From NCBI GenBank assembly GCA_900768185.1, contig CAAGCB010000044.1:136642-200641 (forward strand): a stretch of DNA of 64,000 bases, read 5' to 3'. Every line of letters begins with the position of its first letter. Position 1 is the stretch's first letter. The notes beneath the pieces were generated by a model, which was not told where the DNA came from, made no database searches, and saw only the letters and a program-made list of their open reading frames with translations. A program made the translations under genes and the position numbers. The DNA comes from Alphaproteobacteria bacterium (GTDB lineage: Bacteria > Pseudomonadota > Alphaproteobacteria > CAAGCB01 > CAG-977). Shown here in pieces: positions 63,863 to 64,000 of the stretch.

Positions 63863-64000
63863 CGCGTGTCCGACGGCTGAACGGATAACGCTTGCCATTG
63901 ATTGAAAAATTCCGTCCTCTGATAAAGGTTTGTTTAAAGCGAACAAGTGCCTTAGCGGGCGCGGAGTCCTAGAAAAACTCTTTTGTAGCATCGGCGCCGA
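63863..64000. other. Terminal 138 bases with no gene assigned
   Basis: No tRNA, hairpin terminator or open frame with a ribosome site is apparent here. A minus-strand frame overlaps holC and is a shadow. It may be the leader of a gene beyond the window. Confidence 0.3.

Noticed and set aside
63710..63991. A 93-codon minus-strand frame at the window end
   Set aside because: It overlaps holC for half its length and shows no family motif or ribosome site.

Overview
This 64 kb window looks like ordinary chromosome from an alphaproteobacterium of moderate to high GC. The lineage is inferred from several markers: a MucR/Ros-type zinc-finger regulator, an EipB (DUF1849) envelope protein, a TIGR01459-type HAD phosphatase, the hflK-hflC-DUF2065-Do protease order, a ribbon-helix-helix gene beside fumarase and SspB, and above all a circularly permuted (two-piece) tmRNA gene with an ANDN-type tag. 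I see no rRNA, tRNA, insertion sequence, prophage or CRISPR array. Genes are tightly packed with many ATGA-type overlaps. The only stretch over 300 bases without a protein gene (58414-58885) is filled by ssrA and promoters.

Region by region. 1-6.7 kb: a partial gene end, a SMI1/KNR4-like protein, queA, a MucR-type regulator, a YcgN-type Cys-cluster protein, a YgjP-type metallopeptidase, a long AnmK-like kinase, a lipoprotein, a phospholipase-D-fold protein and a CGFS glutaredoxin. 6.8-12.8 kb: a large membrane protein (sulfatase-like domain, proline repeats and a TolA-like helix) divergent from a TPR-methyltransferase fusion and a one-pass membrane protein. 12.8-18.8 kb: an ALDH7-like protein that lacks its catalytic Cys and Glu, then bamD, recN and ligA. 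19-26 kb (minus strand): mutS-glnD-murJ and a possible 38-residue ORF. 26-34 kb: malic enzyme, PhoR-like kinase, AmpG-like permease, typA, a pair of related secreted proteins and a PfkB-family (adenosine) kinase. 34-36.4 kb: EI24-type membrane protein, small lipoprotein, PAP2 phosphatase, thioredoxin. 36.5-40.2 kb: a four-gene lipoprotein operon (COG3014-like, small lipoprotein, LPP20-like, LpoB-like). 40.3-43.9 kb: the rpmH-rnpA-yidD-yidC-engB cluster, in which yidD is a tandem fusion. 44-50 kb: esterase, DtxR/MntR-type regulator and a GldG/DUF4340 ABC export-type operon. 50-54.5 kb: EipB, HAD phosphatase, NAD kinase, a secreted protein and a degenerate PAP2-like membrane protein. 54.6-56.2 kb: four small secreted proteins in an operon. 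56.2-58.8 kb: ribbon-helix-helix protein, class I fumarase, SspB and ssrA. 58.9-63.9 kb: thyX, hflK, hflC, DUF2065, Do-type protease and holC.

Much of the window serves the cell envelope and protein quality control. Peptidoglycan recycling and synthesis are represented by AnmK, AmpG, MurJ and LpoB-like proteins. Outer and inner membrane biogenesis is represented by BamD, YidC, the double YidD and EipB. Rescue and proteolysis are represented by ssrA with its ClpXP adaptor SspB, HflKC and the Do protease. The most unusual items are the tandem YidD fusion, the catalytically stripped ALDH7 homologue, the degenerate PAP2 protein, the sulfatase/TolA-like chimera with a probable frameshift at its 3' end, and the two sets of lineage-specific secreted paralogues. 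No clear defence or mobile system was found.
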